This document shows positions 26,544 to 35,548 of a stretch of 64,000 bases of DNA, in pieces. This DNA is from Ectopseudomonas toyotomiensis (GTDB taxonomy: Bacteria; Pseudomonadota; Gammaproteobacteria; Pseudomonadales; Pseudomonadaceae): contig NZ_FOXK01000010.1 in the NCBI RefSeq assembly GCF_900115695.1, forward strand, positions 124,001 through 188,000. The letters are read 5' to 3'. The notes beneath the pieces are model-generated. The model was not told the origin of the DNA. It saw only the letters and a list, made by a program, of their open reading frames with translations, and searched no databases. Numbering within the stretch: position 1 is the first letter of the stretch; each line of letters begins with the position of its first letter. Position numbers and translations under genes: made by a program.

Positions 26544-27077
26544 TTAGTTACCAGCGGGGGGCTGTAATGCTGTGCGTACCTGGGTGACGGTGGCATTTCG
26601 CCCGGCATCCAGTATCTGCCGGGTGAAGAGCGTTGCGTAGGCGCAGGCGTCAGTGTGTCTACCATCCAAGCGAGGATGCAGGCGAGCCTTGAGCTGTTGG
26701 CTGCTTTCGTGTTCACCCACCTGCTCGCCCAAGGTATCGAGCAAAGCACCTTCAAGGCACTGTGGCCGCCAAAGAATGATTTCGTAGCCCTCTTTGGCGG
26801 CGCGTTTGTAGTCCGCGTCGTCAGGTGGCAGGTCGGCATCGAGCAGGAACAGACGTCGGTCATAGTCCTTGCCCTGGTACTTGCGAATGGCGTGGGTGAT
26901 GACGTTGCCCGGTGAGCCGCCATCACCCGCTTCGACCTTGACGCTGATGCCGCTGTCGCGCGGGCAGTAGAGCTGTTTCATATGGGTTACGAAGGCTCGG
27001 TCATCTGCACCTTCACCCACCACTAGCAGGGTGCTGCGCATGATGTTGCGCGGCCCCTTGCGTACTGCTCGCTTCAT
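26544..27077 (-). CDS. TOPRIM-domain protein, RloB-like
   Basis: 177 residues. The TOPRIM signature is visible: Glu in VVGEGADDRAF and the acidic pair in LFLLDADLPPDD. Its ATGA overlap with the upstream ATPase gene implies a coupled pair. ATPase-TOPRIM pairs within hsd loci were described as Rlo (restriction-linked ORF). They are related in plan to the OLD family and to PARIS (AriA-AriB), where the TOPRIM protein is the effector nuclease. Here it is probably the toxic nuclease part of an anti-phage pair; the exact subtype cannot be fixed. Confidence 0.75.
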   Translation of the reverse strand: MKRAVRKGPRNIMRSTLLVVGEGADDRAFVTHMKQLYCPRDSGISVKVEAGDGGSPGNVITHAIRKYQGKDYDRRLFLLDADLPPDDADYKRAAKEGYEIILWRPQCLEGALLDTLGEQVGEHESSQQLKARLHPRLDGRHTDACAYATLFTRQILDAGRNATVTQVRTALQPPAGN

Positions 27078-28261
27078 AGATCCGGCACCCCGCCGAGGGC
27101 ACCTGCCATGTATTTGGCATAAAGGTTGTCGTCGGCTCGTAGGCCCTGAACTTCATCTAGGCGCCAGGCTTCGGAGCACTGGTCACGCTTCTCGCAGAGG
27201 TAGACCTGATGCTTCTGAAGATGGTTGAGCAACTCCGGTGTGTGACAAGTGAAGATCAATTGCGCCTGATGCGGATTGCTGTGTTCGAAACGGAACCAGT
27301 CGAGCATGCGTGGCATCAGGTGCGGGTGAAGGTCGTTGTCGATTTCATCGATAACGGCGATACCGCCAAACTCCAGAGCGTGCAGGACTTTTCCCAGCAG
27401 CACGAAAGCGGACTGGGTACCACTGGATTCATCGAAGAAGCTCAGCTCGAACTCGTGGCCAGTGTTGTTGCGGTGCAGTCCGAAGGCTTCGTGTAGCGTA
27501 CTGGCGCTGCCATCTTCACGGGTAATTACGCGTTGGCGAATGGCGATGTCGCTCAGGCCAAGGTCAAACTCGCGCATGGCTTCCACCATACGCACCTTGA
27601 GCTGGGGCACCTGCTCATAATCCCTCGCTGCGACAAACACCTCGCCATGCTGGAAATGGCGCCGCCCCATGGCGTTGACGTTGCTGGTCACCCGCTCGAA
27701 ATACTCGATGAAAGGTTGCGCTTCGCGGATGTCGTAACTGTGGGCTGCGGCTAGCAGCGATGCATTGGCACGAATGCTTTCGGCCTGGGCCTTGGGGAAG
27801 GGAAAGCCTTTTTGCTTGAAGCTGAAGCCTTCGCCATTACGCTCGCGGCGGAACAGGTAACTGAACTGGCTGCTGGTTCGTTGCAGCAGAACTTCTCGGA
27901 TCACCTGCCCCGACTGAAGGGCGAGCTGATAGCGATGTTCGACGCCGGCCAGCAGGAAGTCGATTTCTATGAGCGTCTCTTCTGAGGCGTGCAGACGATG
28001 GGGGCGGTAAAAAATCGCACTGTCTGGGTCGTTCTCCAGAAACGAATCACAGATGAACCAACTGAGAAACGCCAGTGGCTTGATGAGCTGTGTCTTGCCT
28101 GAACCATTGGCTCCAACCACCGCTATGACTTTGTTCAGCCTGCTGCCATCAGCCAGGTCGATATCGAAGCCGGAGGGGGTGGGTTTCTTGCCGAGGGTGA
28201 AGTCGACTTCGGTTTCGCCAGCAAAGCTGTAGAAGTTCGAGATACGCATGGATTTGATCAT
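27074..28261 (-). CDS. AAA/ABC-type ATPase, RloA-like
   Basis: 395 residues of the AAA_15/AAA_21 type: an N-terminal MRISNFYSFAGETEVDF, Walker A VVGANGSGKTQLIKPL, then a long insert, a signature-like SSGTQSAFVLLG, Walker B GGIAVIDEIDNDLHPHL and a switch HTPELL. The architecture matches RloA/AriA-like sensors that associate with TOPRIM or PIN effectors. It forms a translationally coupled pair with the next gene and lies inside the type I restriction locus between hsdR and hsdM, as Rlo genes do. An anti-phage role is inferred. Confidence 0.82.
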   Translation of the reverse strand: MIKSMRISNFYSFAGETEVDFTLGKKPTPSGFDIDLADGSRLNKVIAVVGANGSGKTQLIKPLAFLSWFICDSFLENDPDSAIFYRPHRLHASEETLIEIDFLLAGVEHRYQLALQSGQVIREVLLQRTSSQFSYLFRRERNGEGFSFKQKGFPFPKAQAESIRANASLLAAAHSYDIREAQPFIEYFERVTSNVNAMGRRHFQHGEVFVAARDYEQVPQLKVRMVEAMREFDLGLSDIAIRQRVITREDGSASTLHEAFGLHRNNTGHEFELSFFDESSGTQSAFVLLGKVLHALEFGGIAVIDEIDNDLHPHLMPRMLDWFRFEHSNPHQAQLIFTCHTPELLNHLQKHQVYLCEKRDQCSEAWRLDEVQGLRADDNLYAKYMAGALGGVPDL

Positions 28262-28435
28262 ATTCTTTAACTTCTAACGAAATTTTGTTGATTCTTGGCT
28301 TTAAATGGCTTTTTGGCAAGCGCAAAAGTAGAGATGCCTTAGCCTGTCGATGCGGGCGGGTTGCGCTTCGTGCTCCCACAGCGGGGAGCTGTGCGGCCGG
28401 GAGCCGGATGGGTTCATCGACAGGCCGCTAGCTGT

Positions 28436-28496
28436 GAGCCGATTAGCTGGTTCATTCGGCTCATTGGGTGAGCCAGTTGTGTGGGCTAATCGGCTC
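28436..28496. repeat. 61-bp inverted repeat after the secreted-protein gene
   Basis: Perfect 12-base arms GAGCCGATTAGC and GCTAATCGGCTC, with a second nested pair (CTGGTTCA/TGAGCCAG). It starts 12 bases past the stop of the leftward gene ending at 28508 and may act as its terminator, although no T-run follows. Confidence 0.6.
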
Positions 28497-28507
28497 TGCG
28501 TTTCGTT

Positions 28508-29167
28508 TCAGCAGCCGGGTACACGTAGCTGCTGGCCAACCGTGACGGCCGTGACCTGAACAGTGTTGAGGGCTTGCCGGGCAATCGGGTCGAACTGGCG
28601 GTTGCAGTTGAACTGGCCATCCATAACCCAATCCTCGCCCATGGTTTTGATCATCTGGTTACGCCAGATATCGGCGGCCTCAATGGCAGCGTCCTCAACC
28701 TGCACGGCTTCCAGCAGCACTTCCATAAAATCGACAGCGCGCGGGCCTTCCCAGTGGCCGTAAACGGATGGGTCGTATGAGTTTCCGCAACCGCTCAGGC
28801 AATCGGCGTGGTAGCTCAAGCCGCCGCCAGAGGCTTGTTCGAAAGCACCGAAAGTCAGGGGTTGGCCAGGGGCCGGAGCATAGTCGCCAACGAATTGGGT
28901 CAGGTCGGCTTGGCATTGGGGGGTTAGTTCCAGGCGCAACGCACTGACGGTGTCCTCAGTAATGGTGGCGGTGATGTTGCAGCCCTGAACGCGGAACTTG
29001 TGCTCGTCGCCAAAGGACTCGCGAGGGATGCCCGCAATGGACTCGAAGTAGCGCTGGTTGGTGCCGAGCATTTCACCGTTGAATACTTCGGCCACGGTGC
29101 CTGCCTGGGCCAGTGAGCAGGCACCGAGCAGCGCGCTGCCAATTAGGGTTTGGGGGAGCTTTTGCAT
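28508..29167 (-). CDS. Secreted cysteine-rich protein of unknown function in the hsd locus
   Basis: 219 residues with a clear Sec signal peptide (LIGSALLGACSLAQAG). The mature part has several cysteines (VQGCNIT, PQCQAD, ADCLSGCGN, FNCNRQ, RVPGC) that could form disulfides, and no family I recognise. It lies 21 bases after hsdR on the same strand, between two intracellular defence units. That is an odd location for an exported protein, and it may be a passenger. A hairpin follows its stop. Confidence 0.7.
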   Translation of the reverse strand: MQKLPQTLIGSALLGACSLAQAGTVAEVFNGEMLGTNQRYFESIAGIPRESFGDEHKFRVQGCNITATITEDTVSALRLELTPQCQADLTQFVGDYAPAPGQPLTFGAFEQASGGGLSYHADCLSGCGNSYDPSVYGHWEGPRAVDFMEVLLEAVQVEDAAIEAADIWRNQMIKTMGEDWVMDGQFNCNRQFDPIARQALNTVQVTAVTVGQQLRVPGC

Positions 29168-29188
29168 TGGGACTTCCTTGCCGTTGGG

Positions 29189-32100
29189 TTAGCTGGCCTG
29201 AGGCCAGAGATGTTGGTTGAGCGTGTCCAGTACTGTATCCAGGTTGCCGCCTAGGTTGCGATCCAGTGCTTTGAGGCCGCCATCGTTCCGGAAGGCGTCA
29301 TTGACCTGCTGCGGGTCGATGACCACTTCATGCACCAGTTGCTTGGCCAGGCGATCCAGCCATTTGCGTTGCACGGGTGTCCAGGGTTGCTGGGCGTAGA
29401 TGGTCTGCATGGCCTTGGCTACGCGTTGATCGAAGGGCAGCAGGGCTTCGCCGATGGCCGCCTGGCGAATGTAGCCGATGATGCTGGCGGCGATTTCCTG
29501 GTTGGTCTGGTTGCGCCAGGCGCTTTTAAGGCTGGCTTCGCTAAAGCCGTGCTGGTCGAGCAGCAGGCGGACTTCGCGCAGTTGTTCGCGGGTCAGATCC
29601 TTGGGGCGGTTGACCACAACGCCAAGGGCCGCAGATTGGTTGAGCTGGCTGCGAATAAAGTCGTTAAAGCTTTCCAGGTAGTCAGCCGGTTTCTGGTTTT
29701 GTCCGTAGTTTTGCTCGCGCAGCAGCAGTTCGTCGCTGTGGGTGGAGATAACCGGGTAGTTCTCCGAACCGAGCAGGGCGCTGACGGCAGCGAGCTGGTT
29801 GAGCAACTGGCTGTGTTGGCGGACGAAGTTGGCCGCTTGCTGCGGGCCAAGGTCGTGCAGGTGTTTATGTAATTGGGCCGGCTCAACGCCCCACACCTCT
29901 TGAAGCTCATCGAGCTTTTTCTTCAGCGTGGGTTTGTCCTCGGCCTTGTGCTGGGCCTTGCGCAGGATGCGCATGACTCGCTGGCTCAGCTGGTCGAGCA
30001 CGTCATGGGCGTGGCTGCTGTCGTCCTGGCTGCCAGGGGCATCATGGCTGGCTCCGCTGGTGAGTTCGCTGACCAGTTGCTCCAGGCTGATGTTGGGGTT
30101 CTTCACCAGCGGCTTCATGGTGTCGACCGCTTCCAGGCTGGCGTAAAGATCGACGGGATCAAAGATGCGGAATACGGTTTTGCCGATGTCGTCGCAGCGA
30201 CGGGTGGCGCGGCCTTTCATCTGCTCGTAGAGGATGCGCGAACGTACGCGACGCATGAACACCAGGTTGCAGATTTTCGGCACGTCGATACCGGTGGTGA
30301 GCAGGTCGACGGTGATGGCGATATTGGGGTTGGGCTCGTTCTTGTAGCGGCGAATAAGCTGCTCAACCTTGTCGCTTTGCCCGGTGATGATGCGCACGGC
30401 CGCTTCGTTGTATTGCTCGCCGTAGGCCTCTTTGAACGCTTCGTCGAGCAGGTTCTTGACCCGTTCGGCATGGGCCTGATTGACGCAGAAGATCATGGTC
30501 TTCTCGTCGCCAAACGGGTCCAGTTCCTTGGCCAACTCATCACAGATGACCTTGTCGAAGGCCGGGGTGATCACGCGGCGATTGAACGACTCGATGTTGA
30601 AGTTGAGTTCATCCTCCAGCTCGGCTACGTCGACTTCGCCGGTCTGGGTGTTGATGACGCTGACCGACTCGCCTTTCTCGAAGCGGATACCGTGCTTGCT
30701 GAGCTGGGTTTCATAGCGGATCGGTGGTTCGTGATCCACCAGCCAGTCGTCGGCCACTGCTTCGCGGTAGCTGTAGGTGAATACCGGTTTGCCGAAAATT
30801 TCGCTGGTGTGCTTGGCCGGGGTGGCGGTGAGGCCGATGCGGCAGGCGTCGAAGTGGTCGAGCACGCGGCGGTATTGCGAGAGGTACTGGCTGTGATCGC
30901 GCACAGCCAACTCGCCTTCGGTCATCTCCTGATCGAGGGTGTAACCCCGGTGGGCTTCGTCCACGATGATGCAGTCGAACTCGCCCACGGGAGGTGGGTT
31001 ATCCGAGCGGAAGATGCGGCTGACCATGGCTTGCACGGTAGCGACCTGGACGCGGGTTTCCGCCTCGGCGGCCATATCGCCCAGCTCTTTGATGTCGTAG
31101 ATCTGCGCCAGGGTGTGATTCTGCTCAAGCGTGGTGTCGTTGAACGAGTCAATGGCTTGCTGGCCGAGGGCGCTGCGATCAACCAAAAACAGGATGCGCT
31201 TGAAGCGTTCGGCCTTCAGGAATCGGTACATCAGGCCAATGATGGTGCGGGTTTTACCGGTGCCGGTGGCCATGGCCAGTAGGCAGTCACGCTGATTGTT
31301 GGCCAGGGCCTGCTCCACGGCCTGGATGGCTTTCTCCTGGTAGTCGCGCAGCTTGAGGTAGGAGAAGCCTTCGGCCTTGAGCTTGGCCTCGGCGTCTGCC
31401 TGGCTGCGTTTGAGCAGGTCGAGCAGGTCATTCGGGGTGTGGAAGTCAGGCAGCGGCCTGCGCGTGTTGGCCGGGCTACGTAGGTCACGGAACCAGGTTC
31501 CGGACTGTTCGGCGAGCTGCTTGATAAAGGGCCGGCCGTTGCAGGCAAAGGCAAAGGGCACGCGGAAGTGACCACCCTGGCCATCGTTCCAGGGCTGCGT
31601 CTGACCCGCCAGCAGCCAGGGCTGTTGATGCTCGGCCGCCAAGTTGAACTCGCGGGCATAGCGCTCGGCTTGGGGGATGCGGTCGGCGATATTGATGCGC
31701 TTACGCTTGGCTTCAACGATGGCGATGGGCGTGAGACCGGCGAACAGTACGTAGTCGGCGCATGCTTTGGGGCTGCTGGTGGGCCACTCGGCGATGGCCT
31801 TGTTCTTGCCCTTCTCCGGGCGCGCTCCCTTGCCGTAGGTGAGGTCGAGAGAGTCGGCTTCCCAGCCGGCGTCGATCAACTGCTGGTCGATCAGGATGCG
31901 GGTGAGGTCCTCGGATAGATCGAAGCTGCTGCTGGCCTGCTGAGTCAGCTTGGCGACCTGTTGGCTGGCTTGTGGCTGGGCCGCCAGTTGTTGCTGCAGG
32001 GCTTTGAGGCTTTTTTCGTGCTCACTGCGCAGCTTTTGCAACGCGGCTTCGTGTTCGGCTGCTAGCTGCTTATGGCTGCGTGATTCGGCATCCATTTGCT

Positions 32101-32665
32101 CGGCAAGCACGGCGTATTCTTCAGCCTCCTGCTTGAGTAGGTCGGCCAGCTTCTGGTTGCTCTCCAGTTGCTGGCTGGACTCGCTGAGCTGCGTCTTGAG
32201 CTGTTCGATCTGGCTTTGCAGATCGCGCAGCGGTGCGCTGGGATCTGCGGGGGTGACGAAGGGGCCAGGTTTGAACGCATGAGCGTTCTTGCCAAACGAC
32301 TGGTGATACCAGATGGCCAGAGCGCGGGCGACCTTCAGACCATCCATGGCCTCGCGATGCTGGGTGCGGAACTCGTGAGTGGCCCTGTTGCCCTCGACGC
32401 GCAGGGTGTGAAACAGGCTGCGGATGTTCTGATCCAGCTGGATCTCGCGGCTGAGCTTGTAGAGCAGGTCGGACTGGGTGGTGGTGGCATCGAACTCGAT
32501 ACCGGCACGGCTGGCCAAGTCCTGAGCCAGCGCTTCGCCGAGTTGGCGCAGTTTGATCAGTGTGGTGTTGGGATCGCTGGCGAAGACCTGCTCGGCTGTG
32601 CTCGCAAGCTGCAGGAAAACGGGGTCGTGCTCCTGGAGAAAGGCAAAGTTACTGCTGGCCGCCAT
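29189..32665 (-). CDS. hsdR: Type I restriction enzyme motor/nuclease subunit
   Basis: 1158-residue ATP-dependent translocase and endonuclease. It has an N-terminal helical DUF4145-like region with a coiled coil (about residues 150-270), an HsdR nuclease domain (ADYVLFAGLTPIAIVEAK), SF2 helicase domains with LLAMATGTGKTRTI, CIIVDEAHRG and GRATRRCDDIGK, and a helical C-terminus that docks on HsdM. ATG 32665 has GAAGGATC just upstream and is preferred over 32776. It is the first gene of the leftward locus. The domain order fits the EcoEI/EcoKI-like type. Confidence 0.95.
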   Translation of the reverse strand: MAASSNFAFLQEHDPVFLQLASTAEQVFASDPNTTLIKLRQLGEALAQDLASRAGIEFDATTTQSDLLYKLSREIQLDQNIRSLFHTLRVEGNRATHEFRTQHREAMDGLKVARALAIWYHQSFGKNAHAFKPGPFVTPADPSAPLRDLQSQIEQLKTQLSESSQQLESNQKLADLLKQEAEEYAVLAEQMDAESRSHKQLAAEHEAALQKLRSEHEKSLKALQQQLAAQPQASQQVAKLTQQASSSFDLSEDLTRILIDQQLIDAGWEADSLDLTYGKGARPEKGKNKAIAEWPTSSPKACADYVLFAGLTPIAIVEAKRKRINIADRIPQAERYAREFNLAAEHQQPWLLAGQTQPWNDGQGGHFRVPFAFACNGRPFIKQLAEQSGTWFRDLRSPANTRRPLPDFHTPNDLLDLLKRSQADAEAKLKAEGFSYLKLRDYQEKAIQAVEQALANNQRDCLLAMATGTGKTRTIIGLMYRFLKAERFKRILFLVDRSALGQQAIDSFNDTTLEQNHTLAQIYDIKELGDMAAEAETRVQVATVQAMVSRIFRSDNPPPVGEFDCIIVDEAHRGYTLDQEMTEGELAVRDHSQYLSQYRRVLDHFDACRIGLTATPAKHTSEIFGKPVFTYSYREAVADDWLVDHEPPIRYETQLSKHGIRFEKGESVSVINTQTGEVDVAELEDELNFNIESFNRRVITPAFDKVICDELAKELDPFGDEKTMIFCVNQAHAERVKNLLDEAFKEAYGEQYNEAAVRIITGQSDKVEQLIRRYKNEPNPNIAITVDLLTTGIDVPKICNLVFMRRVRSRILYEQMKGRATRRCDDIGKTVFRIFDPVDLYASLEAVDTMKPLVKNPNISLEQLVSELTSGASHDAPGSQDDSSHAHDVLDQLSQRVMRILRKAQHKAEDKPTLKKKLDELQEVWGVEPAQLHKHLHDLGPQQAANFVRQHSQLLNQLAAVSALLGSENYPVISTHSDELLLREQNYGQNQKPADYLESFNDFIRSQLNQSAALGVVVNRPKDLTREQLREVRLLLDQHGFSEASLKSAWRNQTNQEIAASIIGYIRQAAIGEALLPFDQRVAKAMQTIYAQQPWTPVQRKWLDRLAKQLVHEVVIDPQQVNDAFRNDGGLKALDRNLGGNLDTVLDTLNQHLWPQAS

Positions 32666-33202
32666 GATCGATCCTTCGGTTGCGTTCCCACTTAATAAGC
32701 CCTGTATGGCTTTATCGTGCGTAAGTGATGGCAGCTTAACCAAGATGAGCCGAGTTTGACCATGGCATCGAGCCACTCGGTGACCCAGTGCGTATCGGCT
32801 AGCTGGCCGGACAGCTAACCGTCAATGCAAGACCATCCAGAGAACCTCCAGCCTGATCGTAGTTTGGCGTGTTAGGCACGCTTCAGAGCCAGTGCTGGCG
32901 CAGGTTTGCGGTGTAGGCGGCACGCAGACGCATTGATTGGGTGCCGTCTCCAACCCCCGTGCAGACTGCTTTCCAGGCCAACGAAGTGCCGCCTCCTTTT
33001 ATCTTGCCCTCCGCTTTTTCCGTGCCTTTGTGCGCCTGAGCAGGGTAATCAGGTTGGGGGATAATAAGGACCTCGACGTCGCTGGGCGGCAGCCGAGGGC
33101 AGACGTATCTGCAGCTCCGCGCTGCTTGAATGCGCAGGCTGAGCATACGCTATCGACATCATGATCGACGCGATAATGGACAGCTCATCGACATGAGCCC
33201 GG
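32666..33202. other. Intergenic region between hsdR and the traF remnant
   Basis: No convincing gene. A minus-strand open frame at 32883-33146 (87 codons) has no domain, and I treat it as doubtful. The segment probably holds the hsdR promoter and the junction of the restriction locus with the ICE remnant. Confidence 0.4.
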
Positions 33203-33707
33203 TCAGAAGAGCTGCACCCGAACAATCATCCCTTCGACCGACACTGTGCCGAAGTAGCGACTGTTGAATCACTTCGGGTTTGTGCTGCTGAGCAGGAGCC
33301 GTTCCTCTCCAACTAGGCGCCGGTAGGTGTGCCAGGCTGGCAACGCGCGACCCTGTCGACCTCTGTGCAAGAGCCCGGCAACTAGGACGCCATTGATGCG
33401 CACCCATCAGGCCCTCTTGCATACACCTGTGCTGCGGCACCATCGCCGCAGACAACTGTGCGGTCGCCAGCGGGTGGCCGTGCTGCGCAACCATTGCATT
33501 GCCTCTGGAGGTAGGTGAACCAGCATCAGATCGCCAGGCGCCAGTGAATTGGCCGGCGAAGTGCGATACCAGCCGACGGGCACGCTGTCGGACGCGTTGT
33601 AGACCAACTGCGGTGGCGACGTTATGAGCGCCGCCCAACCCAGGGCGAATATGCTGCCTGCGGGCAGTGTCAGCGGTCGTCATGCCTGGTGAGTCCCCCG
33701 GCGTCAT
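33203..33707 (-). pseudogene. traF: Decayed conjugative signal peptidase TraF
   Basis: Three reading frames must be joined to recover a TraF (S26-type) protein: an N-terminal piece from ATG 33707/33683; a piece with the catalytic-serine motif VYNASDSVPVGWY and APGDLMLVHLPPEA; and a C-terminal piece with RINGVLVAGLL, LLLSSTNPK, an in-frame TGA, then FNSRYFGTVSVEG ending at 33203. TraF processes the conjugative pilin. The start overlaps the parB-like stop in ATGA, the original operon layout. At least two frameshifts and one stop make it non-functional. Confidence 0.8.
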
Positions 33708-33937
33708 GACGTGGCCTGCTGCTTCAGCACTTCGCGCTGCATTTCCGCCGTGGTCACGCCGCGGTCGAAGGCCGCCAGCTTGATGCGTGTGCGCAGTGCT
33801 GGCGTCACGTCCAGCGTCAGCCTTGCGCTTTAGCGCTCGGCCTTGCCATGGTCGATGGCGGCGTCCTGGCGTACCCAGGCTTCGGCCTGTGGATCGGCCA
33901 GCGGACGTGCACCGATACCGATGCGCTTGCCGCTCAT
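33704..33937 (-). pseudogene. Small ParB-like / ribbon-helix-helix gene with an internal TAA
   Basis: The frame reads MSGKRIGIGARPLADPQAEA and on to KAER, a TAA at codon 36, then SARLTLDVTPALRTRIKLAAF to a TGA. The second half is a typical RHH/CopG-like DNA-binding segment of the short proteins found after parA in Tn4371-like elements. A Tyr codon is expected at the stop position, so a single change explains it. It overlaps parA in ATGA. Confidence 0.75.
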
Positions 33938-34572
33938 GGCGACCACCTCAGCAGCTCGTCGACCAGGCTGCTGACCTCGCGTGCGGCGGCGCCGTCCGGG
34001 GCCAGTTCACGTGCCAGGCGACCGGCTGCCACGCTCTCGGCGAAGACGATGCGCTGGCGTACTTCGGCTTGCAGTGCTGGTAGCGGTTGGTCGGCCAAGG
34101 CGCCGCGTGCTTGGCGGCCGATCACCGTGGTGCTGACGCGGCGGTTGATGGCGAACGCTGCGCGCAGCGTCAGCCTGGACACCTGTGCATCGCGGATCAG
34201 GTTGACCATCTCCGCGCTGGCCCACAGGTCGTAGGGGCTGGGCTGCACCGGGATCAACACGCGATCTGCCGCCAGCAACGCCGAGCGGGCGAGGGCGGCG
34301 ATGCACGGTGATCAGTCGATGATCACATGATCGGCACGACGAGCCAGCTCCGGTGCCTCCTGGTGCAGCGTCTCGCGCGCCAGGCCTACGGCGCTGAACA
34401 GCCTGGGCAAGCCCTGCTGGCTGCGCCGCTGCGTCCAGTCCAGTGCTGAGCCCTGCGGGTCGGCATCGAGCAGGATGACGTTCTGCCCGCGCAGGGCCAG
34501 TTCGCCGGCGATATGGGTGGCCAGGGTGGTCTTGCCCACCCCACCTTTCTGGTTGAGCAGGGCGACGATCAT
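33934..34572 (-). pseudogene. parA: ParA-type partition ATPase with an internal TGA
   Basis: The N-terminal half has MIVALLNQKGGVGKTTLATH (deviant Walker A) and LLDADPQGSALDW, ending HVIID-TGA at codon 87. The same frame continues SPCIAALARSALLAADRVLI and on to a normal ParA C-terminus, so one nonsense change splits an otherwise complete 212-codon gene. The sequence around the stop would normally read IDGPP, a ParA switch motif, so the defect hits a key site. It is the first gene of the parA-parB-traF operon of Tn4371-like ICEs. Confidence 0.85.
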
Positions 34573-34712
34573 GGCCGTTTCTCCCCGGCCAAACAGCCCC
34601 GATCAGGAGCTGTCCACAGCAGGGGCCTCCCCAATAACAAGTTAGAGCTTTTAAGTTAGTTAAGTTAAGGGAGGCTGGAAGCCCCGCCAGCCGTGGCCTG
34701 CAGCGGAGTTCG

Positions 34713-34775
34713 TGCGCCTAATAGCACGAGAGTGATGCGCCTGATAGCACGTGTCGGCGTGCGCCTGATAGCACG
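34713..34775 (+). repeat. Three iteron-like direct repeats
   Basis: TGCGCCTRATAGCACG occurs at 34713-34728, 34736-34751 and 34760-34775, with 23 and 24 bases between starts, about two helical turns. The first copy has A at the R position and the other two G. Such regular spacing is typical of Rep or ParB binding iterons. They lie about 140 bases upstream of parA. Confidence 0.65.
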
Positions 34776-35285
34776 ACTGAATTCACAGCTTTTCCAGAAG
34801 ATATCCCCGTGCCGTTGACGGCACGCGCCGGAGATCCGCTCGCCTGGGGTGCAAGCGCTACGATGTTTCAGCGGTTTTCTAGGCATGGGTTGGCGCCAAT
34901 CCTGGAGCTGGGTGCGGGCAGGCTCGAGATAACTGCGCTCAGGATAGGCGTCACGATCTGCGGCGCATCGTCCTCGTGCTGGAGTTAGCGCCGATGGCCG
35001 CCCTCCGGGCCTGTGCGCGTTTGCTGGGAACGGCCCAGAAGCGCGTTGAAACGCTTCAGATGACTTGGGAAGGGGCGCATGAGGTAAGGCGGCTGGAGCG
35101 TTCTAAGAGGCTCTGGAGGCGTTTCTGGCCGCTGTCGTTGAGCGGGACTCAAAGGTGAACAGACGGGCCTCATTGGTAGACCCTGGCCTGTTCGTGTGCG
35201 AGCTCGCGTCTCGCAGTCTCGCCCGCGGCGAGTTTGGCTGCAGTCTCCGATTACGGTTTTCTGCAAAACCGGACAACCGCATCGG

Positions 35286-35364
35286 CGGATTTCTGTAAAT
35301 CCGTAAAAGCGTAAATCCGCGTCCTCACAAATCCGTAAATCCGTGGATACGGATCGACGGATTT
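35286..35364. repeat. Cluster of AAATCCG repeats
   Basis: AAATCCG occurs at 35297, 35313, 35329 and 35337, with inverted copies (CGGATTT) at 35286 and 35358. This is unusually dense for 79 bases and may be a protein-binding array; the function is unknown. Confidence 0.5.
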
Positions 35365-35548
35365 GGGCAAAAACGTAAGACCGTAACAGTCTCAATCAGC
35401 AGGGGAGACAACGCGCCTGCTGCAGGCTGAAAGCCGGGCGCGCGCCCCTTTGCATCAGTCTCAGCCTTCCGGGTGGGGCGCGCGGGTGGCCGGCAGGACA
35501 GGGGCGCAAAAAACAAGGCACCAGGTCGCCCCGGTGCCTTCCGCGGGT

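Larger units (their letters stand above)
34573..35548. other. Non-coding backbone remnant with replication/partition-like repeats
   Basis: No intact gene is seen. It contains an AT-rich tract (GTTAGTTAAGTTAAG) near 34655, a CTGTCCACA sequence near 34612 that weakly resembles a DnaA box, three iteron-like repeats (34713-34775) and a cluster of AAATCCG repeats (35286-35364). A repA gene is expected near here in Tn4371-like elements but was not found. Confidence 0.5.

Noticed and set aside
32883..33146. An 87-codon minus-strand frame upstream of hsdR
   Set aside because: No domain, no clear start signal and a repetitive composition; kept only as part of an intergenic note.
33159..33707. A single 182-codon protein over the traF region
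   Set aside because: It mixes a real N-terminal traF frame with out-of-frame sequence after the first frameshift; the TraF motifs lie in the other two frames.
33704..34572. Stop-codon readthrough or recoding in parA and parB
   Set aside because: One TGA and one TAA in adjacent genes could suggest recoding, but traF next to them has true frameshifts, so simple decay is the better explanation.
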